A program made the position numbers and the translations under genes. Shown here in pieces: positions 24,654 through 33,509 of a stretch of DNA of 64,000 nucleotides. The notes under the pieces are model-generated. The model was not told the origin of the DNA. It saw only the letters and a list, made by a program, of their open reading frames with translations, and did no database searches. Numbering within the stretch: position 1 is the stretch's first letter; each line of letters begins with the position of its first letter. Origin of the DNA: Sporomusa sphaeroides DSM 2875. GTDB lineage: Bacteria; Bacillota; Negativicutes; Sporomusales; Sporomusaceae. Where the stretch lies: the NCBI RefSeq assembly GCF_001941975.2, contig NZ_CP146991.1, positions 2,218,524 through 2,282,523 of the forward strand. Reading direction: 5' to 3'.

Positions 24654-25895
24654 ATGAACTTATTTCCCAGTAACATTGCCGCCCTTAAAATCAAAGCACT
24701 GGAAACGGCACGCCCGCTGTTCGCAGCGGTAGATGATATTGCCGAACAAAATACCGCTAAAGTACTGAAGGCTTTTCGTAATCACCAGGTTTCCGAATAC
24801 CTTTTCCGGACAACAACCGGTTATGGCTATGGGGACAGCGGGAGGGAACGCCTGGAAGCAGTTTGGGCTGAGCTAGGCGGTGCCGAAAAGGCGTTGGTAC
24901 GCACTCAGTTTGTATCAGGCACCCATGCCTTGGCCTGTGTGCTATTCGGTTTATTGCGTCCGGGGGATGAATTGCTGGCAGTTACCGGCGCGCCCTATGA
25001 CACCATGCAAACCGTCATCGGCTACAAGGTTCATACGCCCGGCTCCTTAAAAGAATGCGGTATTGGCTACCGCGAGTTGCCGATGAATCCGGAGGGGGTT
25101 AATATTGCGGCTATTGCCGGACATATGCGCAAGAACACTAGAATAGCGCTTATCCAACGCTCACGTGGGTATAGTCTGAGAAAACCGCTTTCTATCGCTG
25201 AAATTAAAGTCGTATGTGCTGAAATAAAGCGGCATAATCCTGAATGCATCTGCTTTGTGGACAACTGTTATGGCGAATTTGTCGATACCCTGGAACCGAC
25301 TGCCGTGGGAGCTGACATTATGGCCGGGTCGCTGATTAAAAATCCTGGAGGCGGAATCGCGCCTTCCGGCGGCTATATTGCAGGCAAAGATGATTTGGTT
25401 GATATGGCCGCCTATCGTTTAACAGCACCCGGATTGGGAGGGGAACTGGGGGCCAGTCTGGCTGACAGCCGCTTATTATATCAGGGATTATTCTTAGCAC
25501 CGCATGTTGTGGCCCAGTCTCTCAAAGGCGCAATCTTTGCGGCTGTGTTGTTTGATTTACTGGGGTATAAAACACTGCCGCAAGCTGATGATATACGCAG
25601 TGATATTATTCAAGCCATTGAATTAGGGTCGCCGGAAAAAATGATTGCTTTTTGTCAGGGATTACAGCAATATTCGCCGGTAGATGCGCATGTGCACCCT
25701 GTGCCTGGGCCGATGCCGGGATATACAGACCAGGTAATTATGGCAGGCGGCACTTTTATTCAGGGGTCATCTATTGAACTTAGCGCCGATGGTCCGCTGC
25801 GTCCGCCGTACATTGTCTATTTGCAAGGCGGATTAACCTTTGAACATGCTATGCTGGGTATTTTAGGAGCGGCCAGCGCTATTGCTGAGCTATAA
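24654..25895 (+). CDS. Methionine gamma-lyase family PLP enzyme (YnbB type)
   Basis: The 413-residue protein belongs to the Met_gamma_lyase (aluminium-resistance, YnbB) family of fold-type I PLP enzymes. Visible features are TTGYGYGDSGRERLEAVWAELGGAEKALVRTQFVSGTHAL at the start, FVDNCYGEFV and the PLP lysine region AGSLIKNPGGGIAPSGGYIAG. The family pairs with hflX in many Firmicutes. Activity of YnbB itself is not settled, and the lyase name is from homology. ATG with GGAGAGG upstream. Confidence 0.88.
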   Translation: MNLFPSNIAALKIKALETARPLFAAVDDIAEQNTAKVLKAFRNHQVSEYLFRTTTGYGYGDSGRERLEAVWAELGGAEKALVRTQFVSGTHALACVLFGLLRPGDELLAVTGAPYDTMQTVIGYKVHTPGSLKECGIGYRELPMNPEGVNIAAIAGHMRKNTRIALIQRSRGYSLRKPLSIAEIKVVCAEIKRHNPECICFVDNCYGEFVDTLEPTAVGADIMAGSLIKNPGGGIAPSGGYIAGKDDLVDMAAYRLTAPGLGGELGASLADSRLLYQGLFLAPHVVAQSLKGAIFAAVLFDLLGYKTLPQADDIRSDIIQAIELGSPEKMIAFCQGLQQYSPVDAHVHPVPGPMPGYTDQVIMAGGTFIQGSSIELSADGPLRPPYIVYLQGGLTFEHAMLGILGAASAIAEL

Positions 25896-26018
25896 CCTGA
25901 CATTTCTTACATATTTCTTAAACCTGGGTAATTTTGCGACAGGAAAAAGTGTAAAAGCGTCGAATACAGCAGAAGTATGGCTGCTTGTAGCTAAAAATAT
26001 GCTGTTTGGTGGTTTAGT

Positions 26019-27629
26019 GTGGAATATATCATTGCCAGTTTGATTGCTATTCTTGCGGCAACTTTGATTGTATATAAGTTGGCTAACAATATCTTCGGGC
26101 TGGGTTTGCGATTGCGGCCGCTGCTCTTGTGTGCGGTATGCTCGATGTTTATTAGCTTAGTCCTGCCCAAAATCGTTGTTGGTTTCGCCGGTCTGCCAGG
26201 TACCTTGGCTGTATTGGCAATTTTTGCTGTTGTTTTTGCGTATTTTGTTGCCAAATGTGAAGACGAGCCTTCCCCTCGGGGAAGCGAGGTTGAAACCGCG
26301 GCAACATGTTCGCTTGCAGTTGCATCTGATGGAATCGTTCAAACTGTTACTAACGAATCCCACCCGGAAAGTGACACTCTTTTTGCAAGTAAGCTAGTGG
26401 ACGAAGCGGCGGCAAGTGATGTATTGCAGCAGGAAGAGAGTTTTTTCAGCAGCAATGCCTCCGGGCAATTTCTCCCGGAGTCTGAAGCCGTCTTACCAGC
26501 AACAGATGACGTTATTTTGCCGACAGTTAATGAGGCTGATCTGGAAGAGCAAACTGTAACTGGACCATTTGGTGATTATGTTGATAATCAGGTTAGCGCA
26601 GAAGCTGCACTGTCTGACGAAACCTGGGAAGATGAGATAACTGAGCCTGTAGCTGTATTGGAACAACCTGTTGCACAAGAGGATGGCTTAATACAGGCAG
26701 TAACAGATGATGCCGGGAACTTTGACGAAACTGGGGAAGAAGAGGTAATTGAGCCTGTAGCTGTATTAGAACAACCTGTTGTACAAGAGGATGGTTTAGT
26801 ACCGGCAGTAGCAGATGATGCTGAGACCTTTGACGATGTTCAGGAAGAAGAGGTAGCTGAGCTTGTAGCTGTATTAGAACAACCTGTTGCACAAGAGGAA
26901 GGTTCAGTGCCGGCAGTAGAAGATACTGAGAATTTAGATGAGGTTGGGGAAGAAGAGGTAACTGAGTTTACACCTGAATGGGAGCAACCCCTTGCACCGG
27001 AAGAAGAATTACCGGTAGAATTGCCTGGAGCATTAGACCAAGCGGAAGAGCTCGCAGAACTCCCTGGAACTGCAGCAACAGAAGTATGGCAACCAATGTC
27101 TGACGAGATAACCGGCCAAGACGAACCAGAGCAAGAAAGTTTTCTGGAAATGCCAGAATCGTCATTTGTGCAGGAGGCTGATAACTTGATCATGGATTAC
27201 AATCATCCGGCAGGAGCAGCAATGCAGTTTGAATCTGAAGAATTAGATGATTTGCTTGAGTTTGCTTTTATAAGTAAAGAAAGCCATGACTATACCGCCG
27301 CATTTAATGCTTTTAACCGGGCCTTAACCTTATACCCTGCTAGTGAAGCGGCTCCTTTTCTCACCGTTGAAATTGGCAACATCCTGAAAAATAGGGGAGC
27401 TTATGATGACGCTATAAAAGTATTTTTGGATGGTCGGAATCTCTCGCAAACGAGGCAAGACAAGATGATGGAGCAAGAGTTTATTAGTACCATTGCCTAT
27501 TTGCGTATTACTAAAAATGTTTTAGTGCAAAACCGTTTGGGTGATATTCCTTTTTGTGAGATTCCGCCACATATACTGGATCAAATAGATGAAGAATTTA
27601 GAGAGTGGCGTAATGTAGGTAATATCTAA
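26019..27629 (+). CDS. Membrane-anchored protein with Glu-rich tandem repeats and TPR
   Basis: The 536-residue protein has two or three N-terminal hydrophobic helices (residues 1-75), a long acidic low-complexity region with four tandem units of 35-36 residues (residues about 200-327; EPVAVLEQPV is the core), and a C-terminal TPR-like part (DYTAAFNAFNRALTLYPAS, AYDDAIKVFLDGRNL). A GTG start with GGTGG upstream is used. It may act as a scaffold at the membrane. The function is unknown, and the repeats make assembly errors possible. Confidence 0.7.
   Translation: MEYIIASLIAILAATLIVYKLANNIFGLGLRLRPLLLCAVCSMFISLVLPKIVVGFAGLPGTLAVLAIFAVVFAYFVAKCEDEPSPRGSEVETAATCSLAVASDGIVQTVTNESHPESDTLFASKLVDEAAASDVLQQEESFFSSNASGQFLPESEAVLPATDDVILPTVNEADLEEQTVTGPFGDYVDNQVSAEAALSDETWEDEITEPVAVLEQPVAQEDGLIQAVTDDAGNFDETGEEEVIEPVAVLEQPVVQEDGLVPAVADDAETFDDVQEEEVAELVAVLEQPVAQEEGSVPAVEDTENLDEVGEEEVTEFTPEWEQPLAPEEELPVELPGALDQAEELAELPGTAATEVWQPMSDEITGQDEPEQESFLEMPESSFVQEADNLIMDYNHPAGAAMQFESEELDDLLEFAFISKESHDYTAAFNAFNRALTLYPASEAAPFLTVEIGNILKNRGAYDDAIKVFLDGRNLSQTRQDKMMEQEFISTIAYLRITKNVLVQNRLGDIPFCEIPPHILDQIDEEFREWRNVGNI
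26616..27000 (+). repeat. Tandem repeats inside the acidic protein
   Basis: Four in-frame units begin near 26616, 26724, 26832 and 26940, with the core GAGCCTGTAGCTGTATT recurring at 26643, 26751 and (one change) 26859. Spacings are 108, 108 and 105 bp, and the fourth unit is the most degenerate. Such repeats can vary in number between strains. Confidence 0.85.
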
Positions 27630-27660
27630 TTTACTTAAGAGAATATATGGGGGTTATAAA

Positions 27661-28482
27661 ATGAAGAAAAGTGTAGAAATTGTTGGCCAACCAATTATTA
27701 GCATTACCGAAGGTAAGGAATTTGGGCATGTTAGAGAGCTTCTTATTAATTATACTAATGGTACGGTTGCGGCCTTAGTTATTGATGATGGCAAATGGTA
27801 TCAAGGAGCCAAGCTGTTGCCTTTTGAGGCTATTGCCGGTTTGGGTGAATATGCTGTTACTATTAATAACAGCCAGGATATCCTAACCCTTGCTGACCGC
27901 CCCGAATTTGAAGCATTCTTTGCCGCCGGTGTGAAGATTATCGGCACCAAGGTGCTTACCAAAGGTGGCAAAATTGAGGGCAAGATTAATGAGTTTACCA
28001 TTGATAATTCCGGTAAAATCAACATTTGTGAACTTGAAAAAACCGAAGGTGAAATTGTTGACCTTGCAGCACAAAACATCGTTACTTTTGGCAAAGAAGT
28101 ACTCATTATTTCTGATGAAAAGGTAACTAACGCAGCGCCTGTGGTTAACCAGGTGGAGATTCCTGTTGTGGCAGCTCAACCTGTTGAGCCTGAACCGGTA
28201 GTAGTCACACCGGTTGAGGAGAATATTCCGGCTCCTCAGGTCGAAGTGCCAGCAGCACCTGTGGAAGTTGTCAAAGAAAAAGAGCAGCAACCGGCCGACG
28301 ATTCTGCTAAAAAATTCGATGATAAACATCGTAAATTTTTGCTTGGTAAAAAAGTCGCCCGGCGTATCGAAACCGATAATGGCGCAGTAATTATAGAACA
28401 GGGTGGTGAAGTTACCGAAGAAGTTTTGCAAAAAGCCAAACTTGCCGGCAAATTTGTTGAGTTATCGATGAATATTCAATAA
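27661..28482 (+). CDS. PRC-barrel domain protein
   Basis: The 273-residue protein has two PRC-barrel domains (VGQPIISITEGKEFGHVRELLINYTNGTVAALVIDDGKW near the start and GTKVLTKGGKIEGKINEFTID near residue 95). A proline- and valine-rich linker and a charged C-terminal domain (KFLLGKKVARRIETDNGAVIIEQGG) follow. PRC barrels bind RNA or proteins in diverse processes; no partner is evident here. GGGGG before ATG. Followed by a terminator. Confidence 0.78.
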   Translation: MKKSVEIVGQPIISITEGKEFGHVRELLINYTNGTVAALVIDDGKWYQGAKLLPFEAIAGLGEYAVTINNSQDILTLADRPEFEAFFAAGVKIIGTKVLTKGGKIEGKINEFTIDNSGKINICELEKTEGEIVDLAAQNIVTFGKEVLIISDEKVTNAAPVVNQVEIPVVAAQPVEPEPVVVTPVEENIPAPQVEVPAAPVEVVKEKEQQPADDSAKKFDDKHRKFLLGKKVARRIETDNGAVIIEQGGEVTEEVLQKAKLAGKFVELSMNIQ

Positions 28483-28520
28483 TATTCAATTACGTACGCG
28501 TTAAAGTTAAAATGGAAATA

Positions 28521-28551
28521 AAGTCCCCGCTGTCCTGGCGGGGGCTTGCTT
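28521..28551 (+). terminator. Terminator after the PRC-barrel gene
   Basis: AAGTCCCCGC and GCGGGGGCTT form a GC-rich stem followed by TGCTTTACC. The T run is short, so confidence is moderate. Confidence 0.6.
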
Positions 28552-28613
28552 TACCTTTGAAAGTTTGCTTTATTACCAGCACTTAACGCAATGAAAGGAT
28601 TAAGTGTATTCCT

Positions 28614-29993
28614 GTGCAGACTGTAACATCTAGAAAGACAAAGATAATTTTATTTTTAATTATAATCATACTGTTTAGTGCAGTCAGCTTGCTTGCAGCT
28701 AATACTGCATTTATGGTAACAAATAATATTTACCAGGGAGTTAGTGTGGGAGATATTCATGTCGGTGGCTTATCCGCAGCAGAAGCTGAGCGAAAGATTT
28801 CCACCGTCTTTAGTGAACGTACCAAACATAACCCATTTATTACAGCCGTCTATAACGAAAAAAAGTGGGTCATCTCTGCACAAGACATTGCGCTTACTAT
28901 TGAAGCTGACAAATTGGCGCAGCAGGCATATGAGGTAGGCCGGAAAGGCAATATCATACATCAGCTGCAGGAACGGTATATAGCGATAAACAAGGGACAT
29001 AGTCTGGCCCTGACAGTCCAATATAATAATGATAAGCTATATGATATTATTGCAGCCATTGCTAAGAGCATAGACCGGCAACCGCATAATTCCCGGATAA
29101 AACTAATCGGTACTTCAACTATTGAAATAGTTCCGGAAGTAACAGGCCGTAAGGTTAATATCGCCGGAACTTTGGCTGAAGCTACTGCGACGCTTAATAC
29201 CAAGCTTAGCTTTGTGCTTCCTGTAATTGTAGAAGAAATTGTACCGCCAATTGTGTCTCAAGATCTGGTACACATTGATGGAATAATTGCTTCCTATACT
29301 ACTCAGTTTGACCCTAAGGATTATAATCGTACACAAAACGTCTTACTGGCTGCCAAAAGCATTAACGGTACTTTGCTTAGAACAGGGGATGTATTTTCCT
29401 TTAATACTATTGTAGGTTTACGCTTATCTAAATTCGGTTATAAAGAAGCCCCTGTATATATTAACGGCATGCTGGTTCCTGACTGGGGAGGCGGCGTATG
29501 CCAGGTCAGCAGTACTCTTTATAATGCTATCTTGTTAGCCGACCTGGGTATTGAAGAGCGAACTTCCCATTTTCGGCCACCCGCCTATGTACCTTTAGGA
29601 CAAGATGCTACTGTGGCGGATAATCAATTGGATTTCAAGTTTAGAAACACACTTTCCCAAAATATTTATATTACCAGTGAAGTTATTGGTAATCAGCTTG
29701 TTGTGAACGTTTTTGGTAAACGCAAGGAGAATTCTCCTGAAATTTATATAGCGGTTAAAGATAAAAAGGCTTTGGAACCTCGCACTTTTATTAAGCAAGA
29801 TCCTGAATTGGAGCTGGGCAAAGAAATCATCGAAGTAGAAGGACAAAAAGGATTCATAGTATCGACTTATCGTATTAAAAAGGTAGATGGCAAGATTGTC
29901 AGCCAGGAGTTTTTAGGATCAGATGAATTTATACCAGTAGATAAGATAGTACGGATTGGCAGTAAAATTCCGCCAGAGCAGCCTCAAAAATAG
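28614..29993 (+). CDS. VanW-family protein with peptidoglycan-binding fold
   Basis: The 459-residue protein has an N-terminal membrane anchor, one PG-binding_4-like domain (SVGDIHVGGLSAAEAERKI), the VanW domain (TGDVFSFNTIVGLR, NGMLVPDWGGGVCQVSSTLYNAIL) and a beta-rich C-terminal tail like the G5-type region. VanW proteins occur near cell-wall genes in Firmicutes; the molecular role is not established. GTG start is used, but the spacing from AAGGAT is long. Confidence 0.85.
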   Translation: MQTVTSRKTKIILFLIIIILFSAVSLLAANTAFMVTNNIYQGVSVGDIHVGGLSAAEAERKISTVFSERTKHNPFITAVYNEKKWVISAQDIALTIEADKLAQQAYEVGRKGNIIHQLQERYIAINKGHSLALTVQYNNDKLYDIIAAIAKSIDRQPHNSRIKLIGTSTIEIVPEVTGRKVNIAGTLAEATATLNTKLSFVLPVIVEEIVPPIVSQDLVHIDGIIASYTTQFDPKDYNRTQNVLLAAKSINGTLLRTGDVFSFNTIVGLRLSKFGYKEAPVYINGMLVPDWGGGVCQVSSTLYNAILLADLGIEERTSHFRPPAYVPLGQDATVADNQLDFKFRNTLSQNIYITSEVIGNQLVVNVFGKRKENSPEIYIAVKDKKALEPRTFIKQDPELELGKEIIEVEGQKGFIVSTYRIKKVDGKIVSQEFLGSDEFIPVDKIVRIGSKIPPEQPQK

Positions 29994-30008
29994 GACTTAT
30001 ATGTTTAT

Positions 30009-30100
30009 AAAGAAAACACGGCTTGCGCCGAGCCTTCGGCGACGGCACAAGCCGATGTTGATCCTGCTCTTAAGAAAGTTATACTTTTTGTTGGAATAAT
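30009..30100 (+). repeat. Dispersed repeat family A, copy 2
   Basis: AAAGAAAACACGGCTTGCGC opens the copy, followed by CGAGCC-TTCGGCGAC and AAGAAAGT with ACTTTTTG. It matches copy 1 base for base over most of the first 60 bp. It ends where the lexA terminator begins. Confidence 0.75.
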
Positions 30101-30134
30101 AAAAAGCAGCTTCACTAATAGTGAGCTGCTTTTT
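30101..30134. terminator. Bidirectional terminator between the VanW gene and lexA
   Basis: AAAAAGCAGC and GCTGCTTTTT flank TTCACTAATAGTGA. A T or A run flanks both sides, so it can end the VanW transcript and the lexA transcript. Confidence 0.85.
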
Positions 30135-30151
30135 CATATAGGTAAATATAA

Positions 30152-30778
30152 TTATTGAAGACGACGGAATACCCCGATCACTTTACCCAATATAGTGACC
30201 TGGCGTGAATAGATGGGTTCCATAGCAGGGTTTTCCGGTTGTAAGCGGATACAGTCCTTTTCTTTAAAAAAGCGTTTTACAGTGGCTTCTTCTTCATCAA
30301 TAAGCGCAACTATAATGTCACCGTTCCGTGCAGTATTTTGGCTGCGGATAAGAATATAATCACCATCCAGAATTCCAGCTTCAATCATACTATCACCTTG
30401 AACAGTGAGCATAAAAACATCATCATTGCCTACTAGTTCAGTAGGGAGGGGATACGTTTCCTCAATATTTTCCACAGCTAAAATAGGCGTACCGGCTGTT
30501 ACCCGTCCTACCAACGGTACCGGAGTAATATTTTTCTGACGCCAGGGAGCTTCATCTAATACATCAATGGCGCGTGGTTTTGTTGGATCTCTGCGAATAA
30601 AACCCAATGCCTCAAGTTTAGACAAATAACTATGTACAGTTGAACTGGAACTTAATCCGACAGCTTCGCCAATTTCCCGTACTGAAGGCGGGTAGCCTTT
30701 AGTGCGAAGAGTTTCTTTAATATATTTTAATATCTGTTTTTGCCGGGTATTAAGTAAGGTTTCTTTATTAACAGTCAT
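30152..30778 (-). CDS. lexA: SOS repressor LexA
   Basis: The 208-residue repressor has a winged-helix DNA-binding domain (residues 1-70), the self-cleavage site Ala95-Gly96 (in VTAGTPI) and the catalytic Ser130 (VQGDSM) and Lys168 (ATVKRFF). When RecA filaments form on damaged DNA, LexA cuts itself and SOS genes turn on. The gene is divergent from yneA, and the shared region contains three LexA boxes, which implies autoregulation. Confidence 0.96.
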   Translation of the reverse strand: MTVNKETLLNTRQKQILKYIKETLRTKGYPPSVREIGEAVGLSSSSTVHSYLSKLEALGFIRRDPTKPRAIDVLDEAPWRQKNITPVPLVGRVTAGTPILAVENIEETYPLPTELVGNDDVFMLTVQGDSMIEAGILDGDYILIRSQNTARNGDIIVALIDEEEATVKRFFKEKDCIRLQPENPAMEPIYSRQVTILGKVIGVFRRLQ

Positions 30779-30811
30779 TGGAACACCACCAAGTAATAAT
30801 TATCTATTACT

Positions 30812-30840
30812 ATTATAACATTATAATCATAAAATGCAAA
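30812..30840 (-). promoter_or_regulatory. lexA promoter
   Basis: On the minus strand TTTGCA and TATAAT are separated by 17 bases. The LexA box at 30838-30849 overlaps the -35 box. Confidence 0.7.
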
Positions 30841-30849
30841 CATTCGTTC
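30838..30849. promoter_or_regulatory. LexA box 1
   Basis: AAACATTCGTTC fits the Firmicute LexA consensus GAAC-N4-GTTC with one change. It overlaps the lexA -35 box. Confidence 0.65.
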
Positions 30850-30869
30850 GTTTTTTTTAGATGGTGATA

Positions 30870-30898
30870 TTGACCAGAACATATGTGCGTGCTATAAT
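30870..30898 (+). promoter_or_regulatory. yneA promoter
   Basis: TTGACC and TATAAT are separated by exactly 17 bases. A LexA box fills the spacer. Confidence 0.8.
30877..30888. promoter_or_regulatory. LexA box 2
   Basis: GAACATATGTGC differs from GAAC-N4-GTTC by one base and lies between the yneA -35 and -10 boxes, an ideal place for repression. Confidence 0.75.
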
Positions 30899-30903
30899 AA
30901 AGC

Positions 30904-30915
30904 AAACATATGTTC
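30904..30915. promoter_or_regulatory. LexA box 3
   Basis: AAACATATGTTC differs from consensus by one base and lies at the expected yneA transcription start. Confidence 0.75.
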
Positions 30916-30930
30916 TGGAGAGTGATATTT

Positions 30931-31254
30931 ATGAAAAACTTTCATTTTATTGCTATGGTTGTTGGTATCATGTTGTTGGTTTTCGTTTGGAATAATTATT
31001 CCGCGGCATCAGCAAATTCAAAATCAATAAGTTATCAGACCGTATCTGTCAAACCAGGTGATTCGGTATGGAGTATCGCAGCAAATTTCACTACACCGAA
31101 AGATGATATCCGCAATGTCATTATAGATATAAAGAAAATTAACGGTCTTAGCAATGATGTAGCTATATATCCGGGTCAAACATTGAAGATTCCCGTAAAA
31201 GCAACCAATACAATTATTGAAACTAATGATGTCCGGGTCACTAAAGCACGCTAG
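30931..31254 (+). CDS. yneA: YneA-like SOS cell-division inhibitor (LysM)
   Basis: The 107-residue protein has an N-terminal membrane segment and a LysM domain (YQTVSVKPGDSVWSIAANFT, YPGQTLKIPV). Bacillus YneA has this architecture, is divergent from lexA and blocks division during SOS. The arrangement and the three LexA boxes make the assignment strong. The ATG of MKNFHF is preferred; an ATG seven codons upstream would overlap LexA box 3. Confidence 0.85.
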   Translation: MKNFHFIAMVVGIMLLVFVWNNYSAASANSKSISYQTVSVKPGDSVWSIAANFTTPKDDIRNVIIDIKKINGLSNDVAIYPGQTLKIPVKATNTIIETNDVRVTKAR

Positions 31255-31673
31255 TGTCCCGCTTTTTTTATAAAATTTTATGTCCGATAATATCTATTAT
31301 GTTAAGTTAAGGCTGAGGGAGTGGCAAAAAGCTTTCTTTTGGTGATCTCGCTTTTTGCGTTTGCTATGAAAATATAAATTTTTTGCCGGAAAACGTATGA
31401 TCGCTATTCTTGCGTTTTAGTTGCGGTCATAATCGCAACTAATCTTTATGAGTAACCATATGTAAACGAATGCATTAAACTAATCAATACACCGTAGATG
31501 GTGTTATTACATCATATTATTTATCATGCGAACACCTGTTTGCTAATCTGTGGCAATCAGGCGATCACAGGAATACATTCCCAGACATATGTGCCTTTTA
31601 TTCTGAATAATAGACTCTTATAAAGAAAAAACTAGAATGAAATTACATATCTAACAAATTGGAGGTGAAGAAA
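31255..31673. other. Intergenic region between yneA and the coat genes
   Basis: No gene is evident. A hairpin with nine-base arms (GCAAAAAGC and GCTTTTTGC near 31327-31359) is the only clear fold and may end yneA transcription. The rest is AT-rich leader of the coat gene. I did not find a convincing sigma-K or sigma-G promoter. Confidence 0.4.
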
Positions 31674-31910
31674 TTGGCATATTACGGCAACAATTACTCC
31701 CAGAAACTTACTCAAAAAGAAAAAATGTACTTGGAAGATGCTCTGCAAATGGAAAATCTGGCATTTGCCAAGTATAGCGCCTATGCAGATCAATGCCAGG
31801 ATAATGAGTTGAAAAACTTATTATTTAGCATTTCTATGAATAAGAGCCATCATGCCGATAGGTTGAAACAACTGATGGGAAGATCTTTCTCATCCCAGCA
31901 ATATCAGTAA
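31674..31910 (+). CDS. Small spore coat-like protein
   Basis: The 78-residue helical protein (MAYYGNNYSQKLTQKEKMYLEDALQME) has the ferritin-like two-helix look of CotF-family fragments (LEDALQMENLAFAKYSAYADQCQDNELKNLLFSISMNKSHHADRLK). A TTG start is chosen because GGAGGTG lies six bases before it. The gene is next to a CotF-type gene on the same strand. The coat role is inferred. Confidence 0.7.
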   Translation: MAYYGNNYSQKLTQKEKMYLEDALQMENLAFAKYSAYADQCQDNELKNLLFSISMNKSHHADRLKQLMGRSFSSQQYQ

Positions 31911-31934
31911 TTAATTTTGAAACGAGGTGAATCT

Positions 31935-32318
31935 GTGGGCACTAAGAGACGTTATAACAATAATAATAATTATACCCCAAACAATCGCGGCAGACTTTCT
32001 GACCGTGATATGATGCTTGACTTGCTTAATATGGAGAAACATCTTTCCCATTTGTATGAGCATGCCATAATGGAATCCTCTAATATCACGGTTCATAATG
32101 CGATGGAGGAATTCCAGCAGGATGAGCACGAAAACGCCTATACTCTATTTTCCGTTATGCAGGAAAAGGGTTGGTATAATCCTGCTGAGCAAGAACAAAG
32201 ACTCCAGTCGAAAAAAAACTTTCATGTAAAATCGAAGAAAAGAAAATATCAGGATGATAACCATAATTATTATGGTTATCACTCTAAATCACATAACAAC
32301 GAGTATCCGTACGCATAA
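31935..32318 (+). CDS. CotF-family spore coat protein
   Basis: The 127-residue protein has a CotF-like helical core (LSDRDMMLDLLNMEKHLSHLYEHAIMESSNITVHNAMEEFQQDEHENAYTLFSVMQEKGWY) between an Asn-rich N-terminus and a Lys/His/Tyr-rich tail, a composition typical of coat proteins. A GTG start follows GAGGTG. It is cotranscribed with the small gene 24 bp upstream and ends in a terminator. Confidence 0.82.
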   Translation: MGTKRRYNNNNNYTPNNRGRLSDRDMMLDLLNMEKHLSHLYEHAIMESSNITVHNAMEEFQQDEHENAYTLFSVMQEKGWYNPAEQEQRLQSKKNFHVKSKKRKYQDDNHNYYGYHSKSHNNEYPYA

Positions 32319-32337
32319 TCGAATAGCTGCATGCTGA

Positions 32338-32362
32338 AAAACCAGGAGTTTATCCTGGTTTT
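32338..32362. terminator. Terminator after the coat genes
   Basis: AAAACCAGGA-GTTTA-TCCTGGTTTT is symmetric and can work in both directions; the minus-strand gene at 32417 ends facing it. Confidence 0.8.
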
Positions 32363-32416
32363 CTTATTTATAAGATAAGCTGGTAGTCCTTTTTGTTTTA
32401 CTATATTTATTTTTAA

Positions 32417-33430
32417 TTAAAAAGTTACATTAAGTGCTTCCAGCACATGCTCAATTTTATTGAGCATGGTTGCCTGTTCGGACCCGGCAAATAATAAGCC
32501 TACTGCATAATTGTCGTCAGTCAAAATTAATGCCCCGCTATCACCAGGCATACTCATCGGTCCGGCTAATATCTGATCAGTAAATACGCCGTATTCATAG
32601 TTATTCATGCCCACTTTGAGTGTCACATCTGTGGCTATGATTTGACTATGTGTTATACCGGTAGTTCGGCCGCTCTTTTTAATCGCCAGGCCCAGTGTGG
32701 GTTGTTTAATACCGGCTATCAAGCCAAACTCTAATATTTCCGCACTAATGTCTTCTGCATTTAGCGGAGCTGCTACCGCACAATCGACCAGATTTAACTT
32801 TTCGCTGTTACGCATAAGCTGCACCTGATAGTTAGGCCGAACGATGCGAAGACAATGATTAAGTAACACTTCAAAGGTTCGGGCAATTCTGCATTGCGGA
32901 CATGATTTTTCACGGTATATAGGTACAAAATGGCGTAAATGAGCAATAATAGAGTCTGCTACTTTACCGCCGTCATAGGTTCCGGGCTGGATAATCGGAT
33001 CACCGATGCTGGCGCGCTTGTCAATTCCGTTGGTAATATTCGCTAACACGTGATTATTTGATAATATCAGAGGCTCGCCGGTAATTTTATCTTTGACAAC
33101 AGCGCCAAAGGTGCCTGCTGAAATTTTATAATGGCCAAGACTTATTCCCGGCTGGGCTGGACGGCAAAACCCGGTTCGCTGGTTTAATAGCCGGATTTCC
33201 CCTACTTCTATTATATCGGTAGCTACACCAGCCATTATTTTAGGTAATATGGCATTGCGCTGTAAGTCCGATTTGGGATATTTTTTTCTGACAAGGATTG
33301 TTAGTGCCTCTTTTCCTGTGTTTTCACCACGGATAAATTTGTGGCCCTGACCAACCCCCACTAGGTTATCTTGCAGATTGTGAGATTTGAAAAGCTCGCG
33401 AAATAGTACAGGTATATCTGGTTTATTCAT
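32417..33430 (-). CDS. Trypsin-like serine peptidase-like protein with Cys-pair insertion
   Basis: The 337-residue protein has the trypsin-fold pattern: histidine in SNNHVLA, aspartate in LVDCAVAAPL and serine in MPGDSGALIL, in the right order. A segment between histidine and aspartate adds CPQCRI and a conserved cysteine later, possibly a metal site. There is no signal peptide, so it may act inside the cell or spore. The ATG follows GGAGG by seven bases. The substrate is unknown. Confidence 0.72.
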   Translation of the reverse strand: MNKPDIPVLFRELFKSHNLQDNLVGVGQGHKFIRGENTGKEALTILVRKKYPKSDLQRNAILPKIMAGVATDIIEVGEIRLLNQRTGFCRPAQPGISLGHYKISAGTFGAVVKDKITGEPLILSNNHVLANITNGIDKRASIGDPIIQPGTYDGGKVADSIIAHLRHFVPIYREKSCPQCRIARTFEVLLNHCLRIVRPNYQVQLMRNSEKLNLVDCAVAAPLNAEDISAEILEFGLIAGIKQPTLGLAIKKSGRTTGITHSQIIATDVTLKVGMNNYEYGVFTDQILAGPMSMPGDSGALILTDDNYAVGLLFAGSEQATMLNKIEHVLEALNVTF

Positions 33431-33509
33431 TCCCCTGCCTCCCTGCTCTGGCTTTTCGGAAGCCAACTTAATGTATGATATGCAGGGGAAAATGAACAAG
33501 AAACTGTAA

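Noticed and set aside
26593-26892. Antisense repeat-rich reading frame in the acidic-repeat gene
   Set aside because: It is the complement of tandem repeats and keeps their periodicity; the sense frame has membrane helices and TPR.
31255-31673. Sigma-K or sigma-G promoter for the coat genes
   Set aside because: Partial matches (CATATCTAA, TGAATA) lack a properly spaced partner box.
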